Assembly (NCBI GenBank): GCA_037126765.1
Contig: JBBCBC010000022.1
Span: 1,426,001 to 1,490,000 of the forward strand
From: Stenogyne calaminthoides
Lineage: Eukaryota > Streptophyta > Magnoliopsida > Lamiales > Lamiaceae
DNA: 64,000 bases
Direction of reading: 5' to 3'
Part shown: positions 34,684-46,564 of the stretch, piece after piece
Layout of the letters: each line of letters starts with the position of its first letter
Numbering within the stretch: position 1 is the first letter of the stretch
Translations under genes and position numbers: made by a program
The notes under the pieces: model-generated
Told to the model about the DNA's origin: nothing
The model's database searches: none
Seen by the model: only the letters and a program-made list of their open reading frames with translations

Positions 34684-36649
34684 CGAAGAGGGAAGAGCAA
34701 TGTGGATTAGATTTTTTGTTTTTTAGAATCTGATTTGAATGAATTGATGTGGTGTATATTGCAGTGTGGATTGATGTAAATTAGGGTTACTGCTTTTGTT
34801 GTGATTCTTGTTTAGGTAAATATATTGGAATCAAATTCTGTTTTCTTGCACAAGAAGATTCGATTTTCACACAATTCTTTTCTTTTTACAAGGAAGCGAC
34901 TAGAAATTCCCGTGTACTGTTGATCTCTCAATCGGACGGATTATAAATCGAGAGATGTGCTAAGTAGTTGGGAGAGAGTCAGCATGATCAAACACAAAAT
35001 TGTTTATACAAGAAGTGGGGAATCTTTCACGTTTCATTATTTTACAAGGGGGAAAATGTAAAGGGACAAGAAATCTTGCAAGTATGATTCTTTTACAAGT
35101 GAGAGAAAATGTAAAAGGGACATGAAACCTGCAAGGTATTTGAAGTAAGGTCTACTTCAGTAGTTGGACGTATTTAATTTTTACAAACAATGGTCCTCCC
35201 AATCAAATAATTTAACATATGAGGAATTATTTATGGTTCACCTAAATATTACAAATTCTCACACTATTGGGGAACACAATTATTTTGAATCTACATTTCA
35301 AAACCTAACAAAACAAGTCAGCATTTTAAGGAGATAAATGTTTTTGAACAACCGATGTTTTTCAATCTTATTAGCTCCTCTCTAAAAAGATATACATATA
35401 TATGTTAAAACTAAAATTAAAGAAAACTTTATAAAGATTAAAGACCCAGTTAAAAAAAAAACCTATTATAACTTAAATGCAAGAACAATAACTATCGAGT
35501 TTTATTGGAAACGACCCAATATTGACTTGGAAATGTTGTTAAAAAATGATGACGCCAAATCATTGGTTTATCTTAGATAAGAAAAAATCACGAATAAAGT
35601 ATAAACAAAAATCATATCATCATTGGCGTCACCCCCAACTATTGACTCTCTCACTCGTTGATTCACCACTCTCACTATACAGTCATCGCCTCTTTCTCCG
35701 ATTTGATTTTCAAGGCCTATGTTGTTAAAAACATGACGTCAAAGAATTAGGAAAATAAAATTAGAGGCTTTAACAAGTTTCAAGAAAAAAAAAAATGAAA
35801 ATTAGAGAAAAATAAAATTAGACGATGGGTAAAAGCAGTGAATAACAATAAAGTAATATAATCATAAAATTTACTAAAATAAAAAGAAAATCTAAAACTT
35901 TTGAAAATTAAATGAGGATATCACTCTCCTCCCTCCAACGCCCACACACTAGCAAATATATTTCCACGTGGGCAGACAACAAGTATTAATAATACGCGTA
36001 ACTAATTTAGGCATGAAAGCTACGTGCATAAATGCAAGCGTCGACTTTCTTTTGTAGTAAGAGCTGGTCAACCTATGGGGTCCATGGATGGGTTTGAGCT
36101 GGGTCCGACTGACTCACTTCTCCAACATCATTCGGGCTAAGCCCAATTCTAAAAAAAAAAGGTTAACTAGTCCAACTTCATTTGGGCTAAGCCCAATTCT
36201 CAAAATTTTGTTTCCGGAACCGAACAGTGTCTTTTAAGGTTAAGTTTGATTTTGATTTTCAAACAAAAACCCTGGAACCAGCTCCCCCTTTTTTGAGCAT
36301 GCCTATTTGCCACACATATTAAAATTCGTGAAAAAGTTGGCCGGAAAATAAATTTAGTGGTTTATGTGTTAAATTTTAATATTTTGAATATGTAGGTGCA
36401 AATAAAAATAATTTGGTAGTTTAGGTGAAAAATTAGAAATAATATAGTAGATTTTTTTTTTTTTAAGGGAAATTATATAGTGGATTCAGTGCAATGAAAA
36501 ATATCAACCAAAGATACATTTTAACAAGGCTCAAGTTATAATGAGAGCATTAATTTAGTAGAATATTAAACTAAATTTTTTAATTAAAATTGAACAATAT
36601 TAATTATACGTAGCCCTATAGAGGCCTAGAGGTGTGCATATGCACATAT
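34684..36649. other. Kinase 3' region and spacer
   Basis: The kinase 3' UTR probably extends through about 34860. A ~28-bp word including TTGGGCTAAGCCCAATTCT is duplicated at about 36130 and 36180. No gene. Confidence 0.5.
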
Positions 36650-36863
36650 AGAGGTGGACGTTGCAGAAGCTTTAACTATTAGACATGAGTTGGAGTATGC
36701 TCAAGATTTGATTGTTCGTGATATTGTGGTGGAATCTGATGTTATGTTTGTGATATTTGCTCTTCTCCCTTCAAAGCATGATCTCAGCTATTTAGATGAT
36801 ATTGTTCACGAAATTTTAGAGCTTACAAAAGTGTTTGATCGTGTGTCTTTTTTCTGGACTAGA
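36650..36863 (+). pseudogene. RNase H-like (RVT_3) fragment, interrupted by the CACTA element
   Basis: The frame beginning near 36650 encodes an AEALTIRHELE helix, an IVVESD strand with the typical ExD, LSYLDDIVHEI and VSFFWTR. These are signatures of plant RNase H-like domains found in non-LTR retrotransposons and domesticated relatives. The start is missing. The CACTA insertion falls exactly after the Arg codon AGA of FFWTR. The remaining part resumes at 45212 with DNSVAHKLAF after one TAA codon. A retroelement remnant is the best explanation. Confidence 0.75.
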
Positions 36864-36869
36864 CACTAC

Positions 36870-37105
36870 ACATTTAAGCTTGCACAGCTACACTTGGACA
36901 TCCATTTTTTCAAACAGCTCTCCAAGATATAGCTTGGAGAGCGGTTTTATTAAAAAAAATAGACACTGTCCAAGAATTACACTTGGAAAGCGGTTGAAAA
37001 CCTGTGTGCAAACTCACCTAGACAGCGGTTATCAACCGCTGTCCAAGTAAACACTTGGACAGGGTTCGACAGCGGTTCAGAACCGCTGTCCAAGAGGTCG
37101 GTTTT
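36870..37105. repeat. 5' subterminal repeat array of the CACTA element
   Basis: Several copies in both orientations of a motif based on CTTGGACAGCGGTT. Two adjacent palindromic units read as AACCGCTGTCCAAG mirrored around a short centre (about 37020-37050 and 37060-37095). In En/Spm such subterminal motifs are the binding sites of the TnpA protein. The matching array at the other end supports that role by analogy. Confidence 0.85.
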
Positions 37106-37309
37106 CAGTCAAAACCCAAATGCGCGATTTCCAGAAGCATTATTCAGTCAAAACCCCAAATTCGTCTTCCCCAAATCGCCCGCGCGCCATCGCCTCCCTC
37201 TCCCCCAATTAATCGAACTCCCCCAAATCGAACCCACGAGCCGTTGCCCTCCTCTTCCCTCTACCGCCGCCACCGTCGCCCTAGCTCCTCCATATATAGG
37301 TAATTTTTT

Positions 37310-37740
37310 TTATATATTGGTGTATATATATAATGTTGTATGTATATTAGTGTATGTATATCATGTATATTTGGTGTATATATGTATATTGGGTAATATA
37401 TATCATGTTGTATGTATATTGGTGTATATATATTGGTGTTTGATGCACTCAAGGTGTTTGATAATATGCTTGTGTGAGGATTTAAGCATAAATTAGTGTT
37501 CATTTATTAGGATTAATGTTGTTAGTGTTAGAGATGAACAATTGATGCTTGGTTTATATATTGTTAATTGTTTTATATATATTGTGTGGCTTGGATTAAT
37601 TGTTGTTAGTGTTAAAGATGAACAACTTGTTAGAGATGAATATGTATTGTGTTTGGTTGGCTTTATTTTTTATGCTAATTTAGATATGAACAATTGATGA
37701 ACTCAAGGTGTTTGATAATATGCTTGTGTGAGGATTTAAA
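37310..37740. repeat. TGTATATTGG minisatellite and a ~60-bp direct duplication inside the CACTA element
   Basis: From 37310 to 37440 a degenerate array of TGTATATTGGTGTATA-like units occurs. Just after it, a segment beginning CTCAAGGTGTTTGATAATA at about 37448 is repeated at about 37700 with few changes. Both lie in the 5' non-coding part of the transposon, before the transposase gene. Confidence 0.7.
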
Positions 37741-38049
37741 CATAAATTAGGATTAATACATTAGGATATATTTTAGTTATATTAATTTGATAATTATGTG
37801 GTGAATGGATAGTAGTGTGTTTGCTTTACATGATTAATGATGGTACATTAGGATATATACATTGTTTTGAGATGCAACAAATCCTTAGGTACATGCAATT
37901 AATATACAAACCTTAATTAGGTACTACCACATTCTATATGCAAGTTTTATATATTAGGATTGTAATAGTTTTATGTTTAATACATTAGGATACATTGTCT
38001 TGAGAAACACTTCATATTGTCTTTTCTATAGGCATCTATAGTTCTATAT

Positions 38050-41000
38050 ATGGATCGAAAGTGGGTTCGAGCAGATCGATTATCAGAGGAGTATAGGAAT
38101 GGGGTGGAAGAGTTTTGTAATCATGCAATTAGACACTGCACCGACCATTGGTACATTCCATGTCCTTGTCGGAAATGTATGAATGGAAAAACTGTTAGTG
38201 GTCGAGAAAATTTGTTCGTCCACTTGATGATTCACGGTATTAATAAAGCATATACCATTTGGACATCTCATGGTGAGACAAGAGATAGATGTAGCTCAAG
38301 CAACCTAGGAACTGACTTTAGGTTTGAAGATACAGTGGATGCGGATAGTTTAGAAGATGTATCGAATGTTGATACATTGAGCGGGGATGACGATGATCTG
38401 CGAGATCACCCTTATATGTCTGAGAAGTTAAGGGATTCTGCTGGATTACCCCTTTGGCCCGGGTGTAAGAAGGCAACAAAATTGTCAGCTGCGTTGATAT
38501 TGTTCAACTTAAAAACGGCTCACCAGTTATCTGATGCGTGCTTCACAAATATGCTGGAAGCAGTTAGTGGTCTATTACCTGATGGAAATGTACTGTCTAA
38601 GAGAGCATATGATGCTAAACAAATGCTCAAGTCCATCGGGTTAACACATCAGAAAATTCATGCTTGTCCGGGTGATTGTATCTTATTTCGAAGGAGTATG
38701 CAGACCTCGATGAATGTCCCAAGTGTGGGGAGAAGCGATATAAGAAAAATAAATCTCCCGCGAAGGTGATGTGGTATTTTCCAATAATACCAAGATTCAG
38801 GAGAATGTATAGTAGCGTTGTGGATGCTAGAAATTTAACTTGGCATCATGAAGATAGGATCAAAGATGGAATGCTAAGACACCCTGCTGATTCACCCCAG
38901 TGGAAGACATTCGATGTCAGGCATCCAGAATTTGGCAATGAGCCACGACACTTGCGTCTTGCACTCTCAACTGACGGAATGAGTCCGTTCGGTATCCAAA
39001 GTACCAACCACAGTACATGGCCAGTGATTCTGTTAGTTTATATCATTTCACCCGAGTTGTGCATGAAGCGCACTTACATGATGTTGTTTATGTTGATATC
39101 AGGACCCAAACAACCTGGTAACGACATAGATGTATATCTGACTCCTTTGATAAAGGACTTGAAGCTCTTGTGGGATGAGGGTGTCGATGTGTATGATGCT
39201 TGTAGAAATGAGAATTTCAAGTTGATGAAGGCCATGCTGTTTGGAACTATCAATGACTTTCCCGCTTACGGAAATCTATCTGGATATAGTGTGAAGGGAG
39301 CCGATGCATGTCCTTGTTGTACCAAGAAGACACATCACATTCGCTTGAGTCATTGTAGGAAGACCGTTTATATGGGACATAGGAGGTGGTTGGACCTAAC
39401 GCATAAGTATAGAACAATGGCCGATGTATTCGATGGCACAATCGAGACAGGTGAAGCACCACGTTTATTGTCAGGTTCAGATGTATTGAATGAGATGAAG
39501 AATATCAACACACAGTATGAAAAGAGCTTTGCAGAGAGTGTCCCCACTAGCGGTTGGAAGAATGAATCAATTTTCTTTCAATTGCCCTATTGGAAAGAGC
39601 TGTATGTTAGACACTTTATTGATCTAATGCACGTTGAGAAAAACGTTTGTGCCAGCTTGCTCAATACTCTGCTAGCTGATAAGAAGTACAAGAATGGTTA
39701 CAATGCAAGAATGGATATGATTGATATGAGAATAAGAGCAGAACTAAAACCTGTGCCTAGAGAAAGGGGTAAACCGTTCTTACCTCCTGCTGCACACACC
39801 TTGTCCAACAATGAGAGAAAAGAGTTACTTCAGACACTAAAGGATGTGAAAATACCATAGGGTTATTCGTCCAACATACAGAGACTTGTATCAGACGATG
39901 GCGCGAGACTGATGAATCTGAAATCGCATGACTATCATGTCATCATGGAGACTTTCTTGCTCATTGCAATACGTTCTATCTTTCCTGAAAATGTGCGCAT
40001 AACCATAACAAAGTTATGTTGGTTCTTCAAGGCAATGAGTAGCAAGGTCATAGATCCTAGAAAATTACTTGATTTTCAAAGACAGATTGTGGGGACACTC
40101 TGTGAGCTTGAGATGTATTTCCCTCCATCATTTTTTGATATAATGGTTCACCTAACAGTTCATTTGGTACATAAGACAAGGATGTGTGGTCCTGCTCGTA
40201 TGCGATGGATGTATGGTGTAGAGAGATATATGAAAGTGCTCAAAGGATATGTGATGAATATGTGCAGGCCGGAGGGTTGATTGCAGAACGCTATTTAGTA
40301 GAAGAAGCAGTCGAGTACTGGTCTGAATTTATTCCGAATGTCGATGCAATTGGACTTCCAGTTACTCGGTACACCAATAGGATGGATGGTGAAGGCATTA
40401 CCGGTGGTCAACCTGTACCTGTTAGTATGTAGGAACTAACACGGATGCACTTGTGCGTACTTCACAACATGGTCAACGTGCTTCCTTTTATTGACCTGCA
40501 CATGCAAGCACTTGTTGAGAGAAATCCCATTAGAGATAGATCATGGATTGAAGTTGAGCAAAATCGCACGTTTGTTGACTGGTTCAATGGTTATGTAGCA
40601 AATATGTTGTCAAAGGATAAAGAATCAGTGAATGAAAGAATTAAGTGGTTATCCAGAATGCCTGATAGACATGTATATTCATACAAGTGTTATCTTGTTA
40701 ACGGATACACATTTTATACCAGAGATCATGATGTCATAAGTACAATGCAGAATAGTGGAGTGTCCATTACTGCCACTGCAGGGGATCAACCGATTACTAC
40801 TTACTTTGGACAGATTGTCAACATTTGGGAACTTGACTATGTTGTTCACCACCAACCAATCTTCGAGTGTAGTTGGGTGAGGATCCCTAACGGGGTCCAA
40901 GTTGAAAGTTCTGGGTTCGTTACACATTGATTCGAAGAATGTGGGATATAGAGATGACCCTTACATAATGGCCAGTCAAGGTCAATAAATTTTCTATGTC

Positions 41001-41260
41001 CCCGACCCAGTTAATAAGAAATGGTCCATTTTGGTTATGTCAAACAAATTTAACAATAGTTTCCAGATTAGCGACCATGTCGATGAAGATGTTACACAAT
41101 CGATGATCCTTTTCAGAACTTCACTCATTATGTACCCTCTTTCGATGATCCTGCAAATCCACGCCCGTACCAGAGAATAATTAGAGATGAGGATGAATAT
41201 GGCAATCCGGATCTTGTTAACATTTATGGTCATAAACGAGAAAAGTCAACCAAAAAACGA
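38050..41260 (+). pseudogene. CACTA tnp2-family transposase, degenerate
   Basis: The first part (38050 onward) matches the transposase-associated domain: MDRKWV, then a Cys-rich CPCRKC core and FVHLMIHGI. Next comes the tnp2 domain (KEYADLDECPKCG, NLSGYSVKGADACPCC, HRRWL). The DUF4218 region follows (MKSHD-like LKSHDYHV, CELEMYFPPSFFDIMVHL) and then DUF4216 (GQIVNIWELDY). Breaks are visible: a frameshift near 38690 just before KEYADLDEC; an in-frame TAG at 39858-39860 before GYSSNI; a frameshift near 40275 after NMCRPEG; a TAG at 40430-40432; a frameshift near 40925; and a TAA near 40988. So at least six lesions separate recognisable homology. The domain order is normal for CACTA. Sequencing error could explain single-base shifts but hardly all of them. 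Confidence 0.9.
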
Positions 41261-41417
41261 AAAAGAAAAACAAGTGCTAAAAAGAAATGTATGACTTTAT
41301 TGAATTAATGTTATTAAATGATGTTTATTCTGCTTTATTAAATGTTGTTTCTTCTGCTTTATTGGTTATTGTTTGTTTTTTGTTTATTAAATATTGTTTC
41401 TTCTGTTTTACAGGATC

Positions 41418-44400
41418 ATGTCTTATTTGCAACATCCCGGAGATGACGGAGATTCTGATGGAGATTATGATGGAGATCCTGGCACATATGATCGACAACA
41501 TACTGATGAGTTGAGACAGGGTGACACTACTGATGCTCCCACCACTAGCAGCTCTAGGGAGAACCGCACGAGGGGTATAATCACGAGTCTTCTATTAAGA
41601 GAGCTCGTAGCAAAGGAAAAACACTTCAGGTAATTTTATTACAATTGAACAGTTAAAATTGTAATTATATTGATTGATCGTTGAACCTAATTAAATATTA
41701 TGTTATTGCAGTTATCGTTCAATGAGTATGGGCAGACAATAGGAAAAAAGAGTGACAAGTTGTCCTTCTACCTTGGAGCTGCCGTCAGGAGGGTAATCCC
41801 TATCGTGCTGCCAACCAAGGATTGACTTAGCGACAAACTGACTCCTTTGAAGGAAAGATTATGGGACGAACTTTCGTATGTTAATTATATGCTTATTGAA
41901 AGTTGTTGTATGATTATTAAATTTACTAAATTGTTATTTTATATGCGTATAGACTACATTCACCGGCCTTGACCATTCCAAGAAGAAGCAAATACTGTCG
42001 CAAGCTGGAGTAATAGCCAAGAATTTACGGACTTGGCTGAGAAGTACCACACGAGATCCGAACACTGGTCTTTACTCGGCTAGTCTATCTCCGGAATATC
42101 AGAATACCCCTATGGTGGCCCCGTACTGGGAGGAGTTTGTGAGTAGATCTATGGATGATGATTTCCAGGTAAAATTGATCAATGTCATTTTTCTCAATTC
42201 CTAATGCCCTATGTTTTTTAGTGTTTATTGTAATTCTATTAACTGTAGAATCGAAGTAAGAAAAATCGCCAACAAGCCAAGGTGATGGATACTCGATATC
42301 GTGGATCGAACAAAGGTTATGCATGCATAAGAAAAGATATGGTGAGATCAAAATCCTAACTTTTAATATTTTTTATATATTCACTTTTAATATATCTAAT
42401 AAAGGGACACGTTCATCACTATCTGTAATTACCCGTTTCGAGTTATTTTAGAGTACCAGAAAGACTCGAGACGGGAGTATTGTCTATTCCACTACACATC
42501 GTATCATCGATGAAGGGGTAATCTATCCATTAATTTATCTTTCATTTACAAACTATTATTTTTAAACAAATAATTAAATAATAATTTTTGTGATTCAGGA
42601 GCGTATTTCTCAGACCATGACGCCCGAGGACATCCGCATTATCGGTACTAATGATCTGCTTGGACGGGCTATAGGTCGCCAGGAGCATCCCGGCCGCTTA
42701 CGGAGTTTAGGATATGGCGTGACGAAGAAATCATTAGCGATGGCACCTGCCCTTCAAGCTATGAATATGGTGAGTATACTTTCGGATCAGGTTGCCAAGT
42801 TGACTAAAGATGTGGAACGTTTGAGGTCCGAGAAAAGACTAGTGTATTAAAATTTTCTAACTAAATATCTTATTCGAACAGCCACCGACCCTTTGCTACC
42901 TTTATTTGGAGGACCCTTTTTGGTTGGTGGCCGCAGGATCGTTGCACAACAACTCCCATGTAATGATTCATGGTCGTCCCCTCACTCCTGGTTTCGTGAG
43001 GGTCACACTAGATGTACCCGTAATCGGAGAAGAAGATTTACCCATGCCGAAACCAATAGATGATGTTGTCACAGTCGGAACAGCGATCGGGCACTTCATC
43101 GAATGGCCGAGCAACTTGGTCTCTCGCACCATGAAGGTAAAATATATGTTATTAAAGTTTATTATCTTATTTGTCGTTCTAAATAATGTTGCAAATTGAT
43201 TGTAGGATCTGCCGACACCACAAAAGCCTAAACAGAAATCACCACAAAAGGCTAAAGAGAAATCAAGAGGTGTCGTAGACAGTCAGATGGAGAGAACGAG
43301 GGACTCCACTATTGGTGCGCGCATATTAGGTTATCCAATGACTGGAGACTTAGATCACGATGATTATGTACAGTCTATGGTGCACCGGATAGTATCGTCT
43401 AATGCTTTCGAGACCGTCACAGTTCCCATATATGCTCACTTTCATCAAAATACTTTCCAAGAATTCGTCGGTGAGGAACATGTGCATGAAGTCTTGAATG
43501 ACGAGTGTTGAGTGCAACCACCATAGCCCTTTACCTCAGGTATGTGTTTACTAATTCTCAATGTTCACCTTCTGTATAGTTTTATTTTCTTTTTAAATAT
43601 TAATTAGCGTATATATGTTGGTTAAAGATTATTGGGTGAGGTATATCTCAGAGATGCCCGAGCAAGTGGAATGTATTCCTTCATCTCCCCCCAAGTGTCT
43701 TGCATAATGGGTGATAGGGTACAGACCATGGATGGAATATTTAATCATATGCTGAATCAAACTAGGAGCGATCATCTCAATTTTTGGCCATCAAATGTGG
43801 GGTGAGTGCAATAAACATTTTGTTAAAAATTGTATTCATGTTTATAATATTTGCACATATATATGCTAAATTTGCAGTTAATTTTAATATTCTCAATATA
43901 ATATAGGAGTCATTGGGTGCTGGTCGCAATAAATATAAATACATTAAGTGTGTATTTTATGGACCCAGCTCAGAATGGAGTGATTTCGAATCGCCCTGAT
44001 CTCGTTTCATATATGAAAGCGTAAGTTCATTTTTAATATTCTATGTAATGATTAGTTTTACTTTTAAAATTATGCATATTTAATCTATTTTTATTTATTT
44101 TTAATTATAATAATATTAGGGTGATGACGATGTATCGGAGTCGCCTTTTGAGTCAAGGTTCAAGATTCAATTTCAATAAAGTGAACTGGATTAACATTAA
44201 GGTAAATTTAATTTAGTAAATTATCAAATTAATAGAAAGAAATCATAATTGTAATACGTGATTATAATTGCTAATCAACAGGTTCCGAGGCAACGAGATA
44301 ATGATCATTGTGGACATTTTGTGTGTTGCTTTATTAAAGATATAATCTGCACTTCTCAAACACCGATTAATCCTAACAATGTAAGTTAGTTTATCGATTT

Positions 44401-44515
44401 ATTTAAATTATTATTGATTGAATAAAAATTCATACTATATTGATTGATTCGTTGTTTGCAGTTTGTCTATGACCGTCTGCTCAAGTCTTACTCTAAGAAA
44501 AGATTGGAAAAATGA
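41418..44515 (+). pseudogene. Second CACTA gene: TnpA/Ptta-like region with C-terminal Ulp1-like (C48) protease
   Basis: Multi-exon gene, probable start at 41418 (MSYLQHPGDDG). Exon blocks: 41418-41630 with a likely frameshift near 41570, then about 41712-41874, 41953-42168, 42250-42341, 42451-42516, 42599-42850, 42880-43136 and 43206-43511, followed by protease exons to the stop at 44513-44515. LSFNEYGQTIGKKSDKLSF and the later TMTPEDIRIIGT stretch resemble the plant Ptta/En/Spm transposase family. VGTAIGHFIEWP is a segment common in CACTA second genes. The protease part has SHWVLVAI (His 43911-43913), FMDP (Asp 43962-43964) and QRDNDHCGHFVC (Gln 44291-44293, Cys 44309-44311), the full Ulp1 catalytic set. 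TGA at about 41824 (TKD*LSDK) and TGA at 43509 interrupt it, unless further splicing removes them. Exon borders are approximate. Confidence 0.72.
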
Positions 44516-44625
44516 AAAAAAGATTGAACGGGGTACCTATACAATCGATTATTATATTCATACGATATTGAGTGTCGATGTTTGAAGTTTTTGGTAGCAT
44601 GTAATTAAATTATATATTTGTGATC

Positions 44626-44661
<36 letters not shown>

Positions 44662-44904
44662 ATCATGTTTTTATGTTTATGATGTGTATGTTTATTTATT
44701 TCATGATGTGTATGTTTATTTATTTGATGTTTTGGTATTGGACGTATATATATTATAATGGTATAAGTTTTGGTTTATGGTTTTATTATAGGATTTTTGG
44801 TTTTTGGTTTATGGTTTTATGGTATTGGACGTATATATAAGTTTTGATTTATGGTTTTATTATAGGTTTTTTAAAATATAAATTAATTATTAAAAAAATA
44901 TATA

Positions 44905-45190
44905 TATATATTGGACAACGGTTTATAATCGCTGTCTATCTAACATAATAAAAAAAAATTTATTAAAAAAAAAGTTAGAGATCGGTTTATAACCAGCTGT
45001 CTAATCTTATCAATTGGACAACGGTTATAAACTGTTGTCCATGCCGACCTTGTTGCAATGCGGTTAAAAACCGCTGTCCAAGCCCACCCTTTTGGACATC
45101 GGTTTTTTAACAGTTGTCCAAGCTTGAACAACTGTTACTTGGACAACTGTTATAAACGCTCTCTAAGGGCTATTTTAACTGTTGTTCAAG
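44905..45190. repeat. 3' subterminal repeat array of the CACTA element
   Basis: At least five diverged copies of the same motif found at the 5' end (TTGGACAACGGTT, AACCGCTGTCCAAG, ACAGTTGTCCAAG). Most are paired head-to-head as imperfect palindromes. This end is more diverged than the 5' end. Confidence 0.85.
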
Positions 45191-45211
45191 GCCAAATGTG
45201 CATTAGTGAGA

Positions 45212-45260
45212 AGATAAGACAATAGTGTTGCTCATAAGCTTGCCTTTTACTCTTTGACTA
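45212..45260 (+). pseudogene. Downstream remainder of the RNase H-like fragment
   Basis: Directly after the right AGA target copy the sequence reads R-stop-DNSVAHKLAFYSL in the same frame as the left part. This corresponds to the conserved R-x-x-N-x-VAH-x-LA end of RNase H-like domains. It shows that the CACTA element split one older pseudogene that already carried, or later gained, the TAA. Confidence 0.7.
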
Positions 45261-45714
45261 TAAACTTTATTTTTAATTTATGGGTATTTGAATCTATCCA
45301 GAGTATAATACGAGTCAAGTTTAATGGTTAAAAAAATGTGTTGAAATAAATAAAAGAGACACACTTGCGCGAGACGGAACATAATTTGGATATTGACACT
45401 TTAACACTTTTGAAGGGGAGGGTGTTAATTGTGTTAATTGTGCTACTCTCATACAAATTTTTATCTAAATTAAAATTAATCAAATAATCTAAATTCATAA
45501 TATATACATAATTCATGGGAGATCAACTTTTACCCTTTAATTCTACTTTATTTTGAGTCCATGTTCTAGACTCTTGTTTAGCTATTATTGAAGCAGCCTT
45601 TGTTATGACAACTGGCAAAACTTGAATTCGAGGATGAAGGCAAACAAGTTTAGTTAGTTCTTTCTTTAAGATCTATCCGTCACATTTCATGTCTTTATCT
45701 TTAAAGGAAAAATG

Positions 45715-46180
45715 TCAATTCAGGGCCAAAAAATGACAAAATTATCAATTTAAAGACTTTAAATTTTTTTCCAATCGATTCAAGACATAGAAGATAGAAA
45801 ATTATCGATTCAGGACCTGAAAGATAAAAAACTATCAATTTGAAATTTCACACATTTAAAGTAGTGTTTGACACTTATATTTCATATCCTTATTTCATGT
45901 TCTTATTTTTTTTACTTTTAGAGTTTACGGTTCAAGGGGGTTTACGATTCATGGTTCAGAGTTCATCATTTAGGGTTTAGGGTTTAGTGTTCAGGATTTA
46001 GGGTTTTAGTGTCAATCATGACCTTAAAATTTATAAGCCTCGAATTGATAGTTTCTATTTTTCAGGCCCTAGATTGATAATTTTCTATATTCTAGGTGTT
46101 GAATCGATAGAAAAAATCTTTCAGACCTTAAATTGATAGATTTACCATCTTCCAGGTATTGGATTGATAAAACTCCTTGT
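45715..46180. repeat. Long foldback element with ATCGATTCAGGACC motifs
   Basis: Two ~150-bp arms in inverted orientation, each holding several copies of TATCGATTCAGGACCTGAAA-like units. Between them is a stretch with TTTAGGGTTTAGGGTTTAG, which resembles plant telomere repeats but is only about three units and interstitial. Confidence 0.6.
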
Positions 46181-46564
46181 TTAAATTATAGAGTTTAAAT
46201 TAAATTTCTCAAGCACGTATAAACTTAATTACTGGGTTATAATCCAATACACTACAAATATAATTTACAACTTTTGTTACAACACATTCCTAAAAGTTTA
46301 AATACTTTTTTTTTAAACTACCTGCCAATGCCATCAACTTAAAGAGAAAAGAAATTTATGTTACTTCAAATAATAATTACTATAAATTAAACCACAAATC
46401 GCATGTAAAATTAATATTAAAAAAAAAAAAAACCCTCTCATAATACATCACATTTTCCAAAATGAGAAGTAAATAAAACAATTATAAAAATAAAAAATAA
46501 AAAAACCTAAACTAATCGCCTTATCCAAAACAACTCACACAAACACTACCACACATACACCAGA

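Larger units (their letters stand above)
36864..45208 (+). mobile_element. Complete CACTA (En/Spm) DNA transposon, 8,345 bp
   Basis: The ends are CACTACACATTT (36864) and, on the other strand, CACTAATGCACATTT (ending at 45208). The 3-bp target duplication AGA is present on both sides (36861-36863 and 45209-45211), as expected for CACTA elements. Both ends carry arrays of a palindromic subterminal motif around AACCGCTGTCCAAG. Two genes lie inside in the same direction: a tnp2-type transposase and a second, TnpA/Ptta-like gene ending in a Ulp1-like protease. Both are interrupted by stops and frameshifts, so this copy is probably not autonomous. It interrupts an RNase H-like fragment. Confidence 0.95.

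Noticed and set aside
45950..46010. Interstitial telomere
   Set aside because: Only about three TTTAGGG units inside a foldback repeat.
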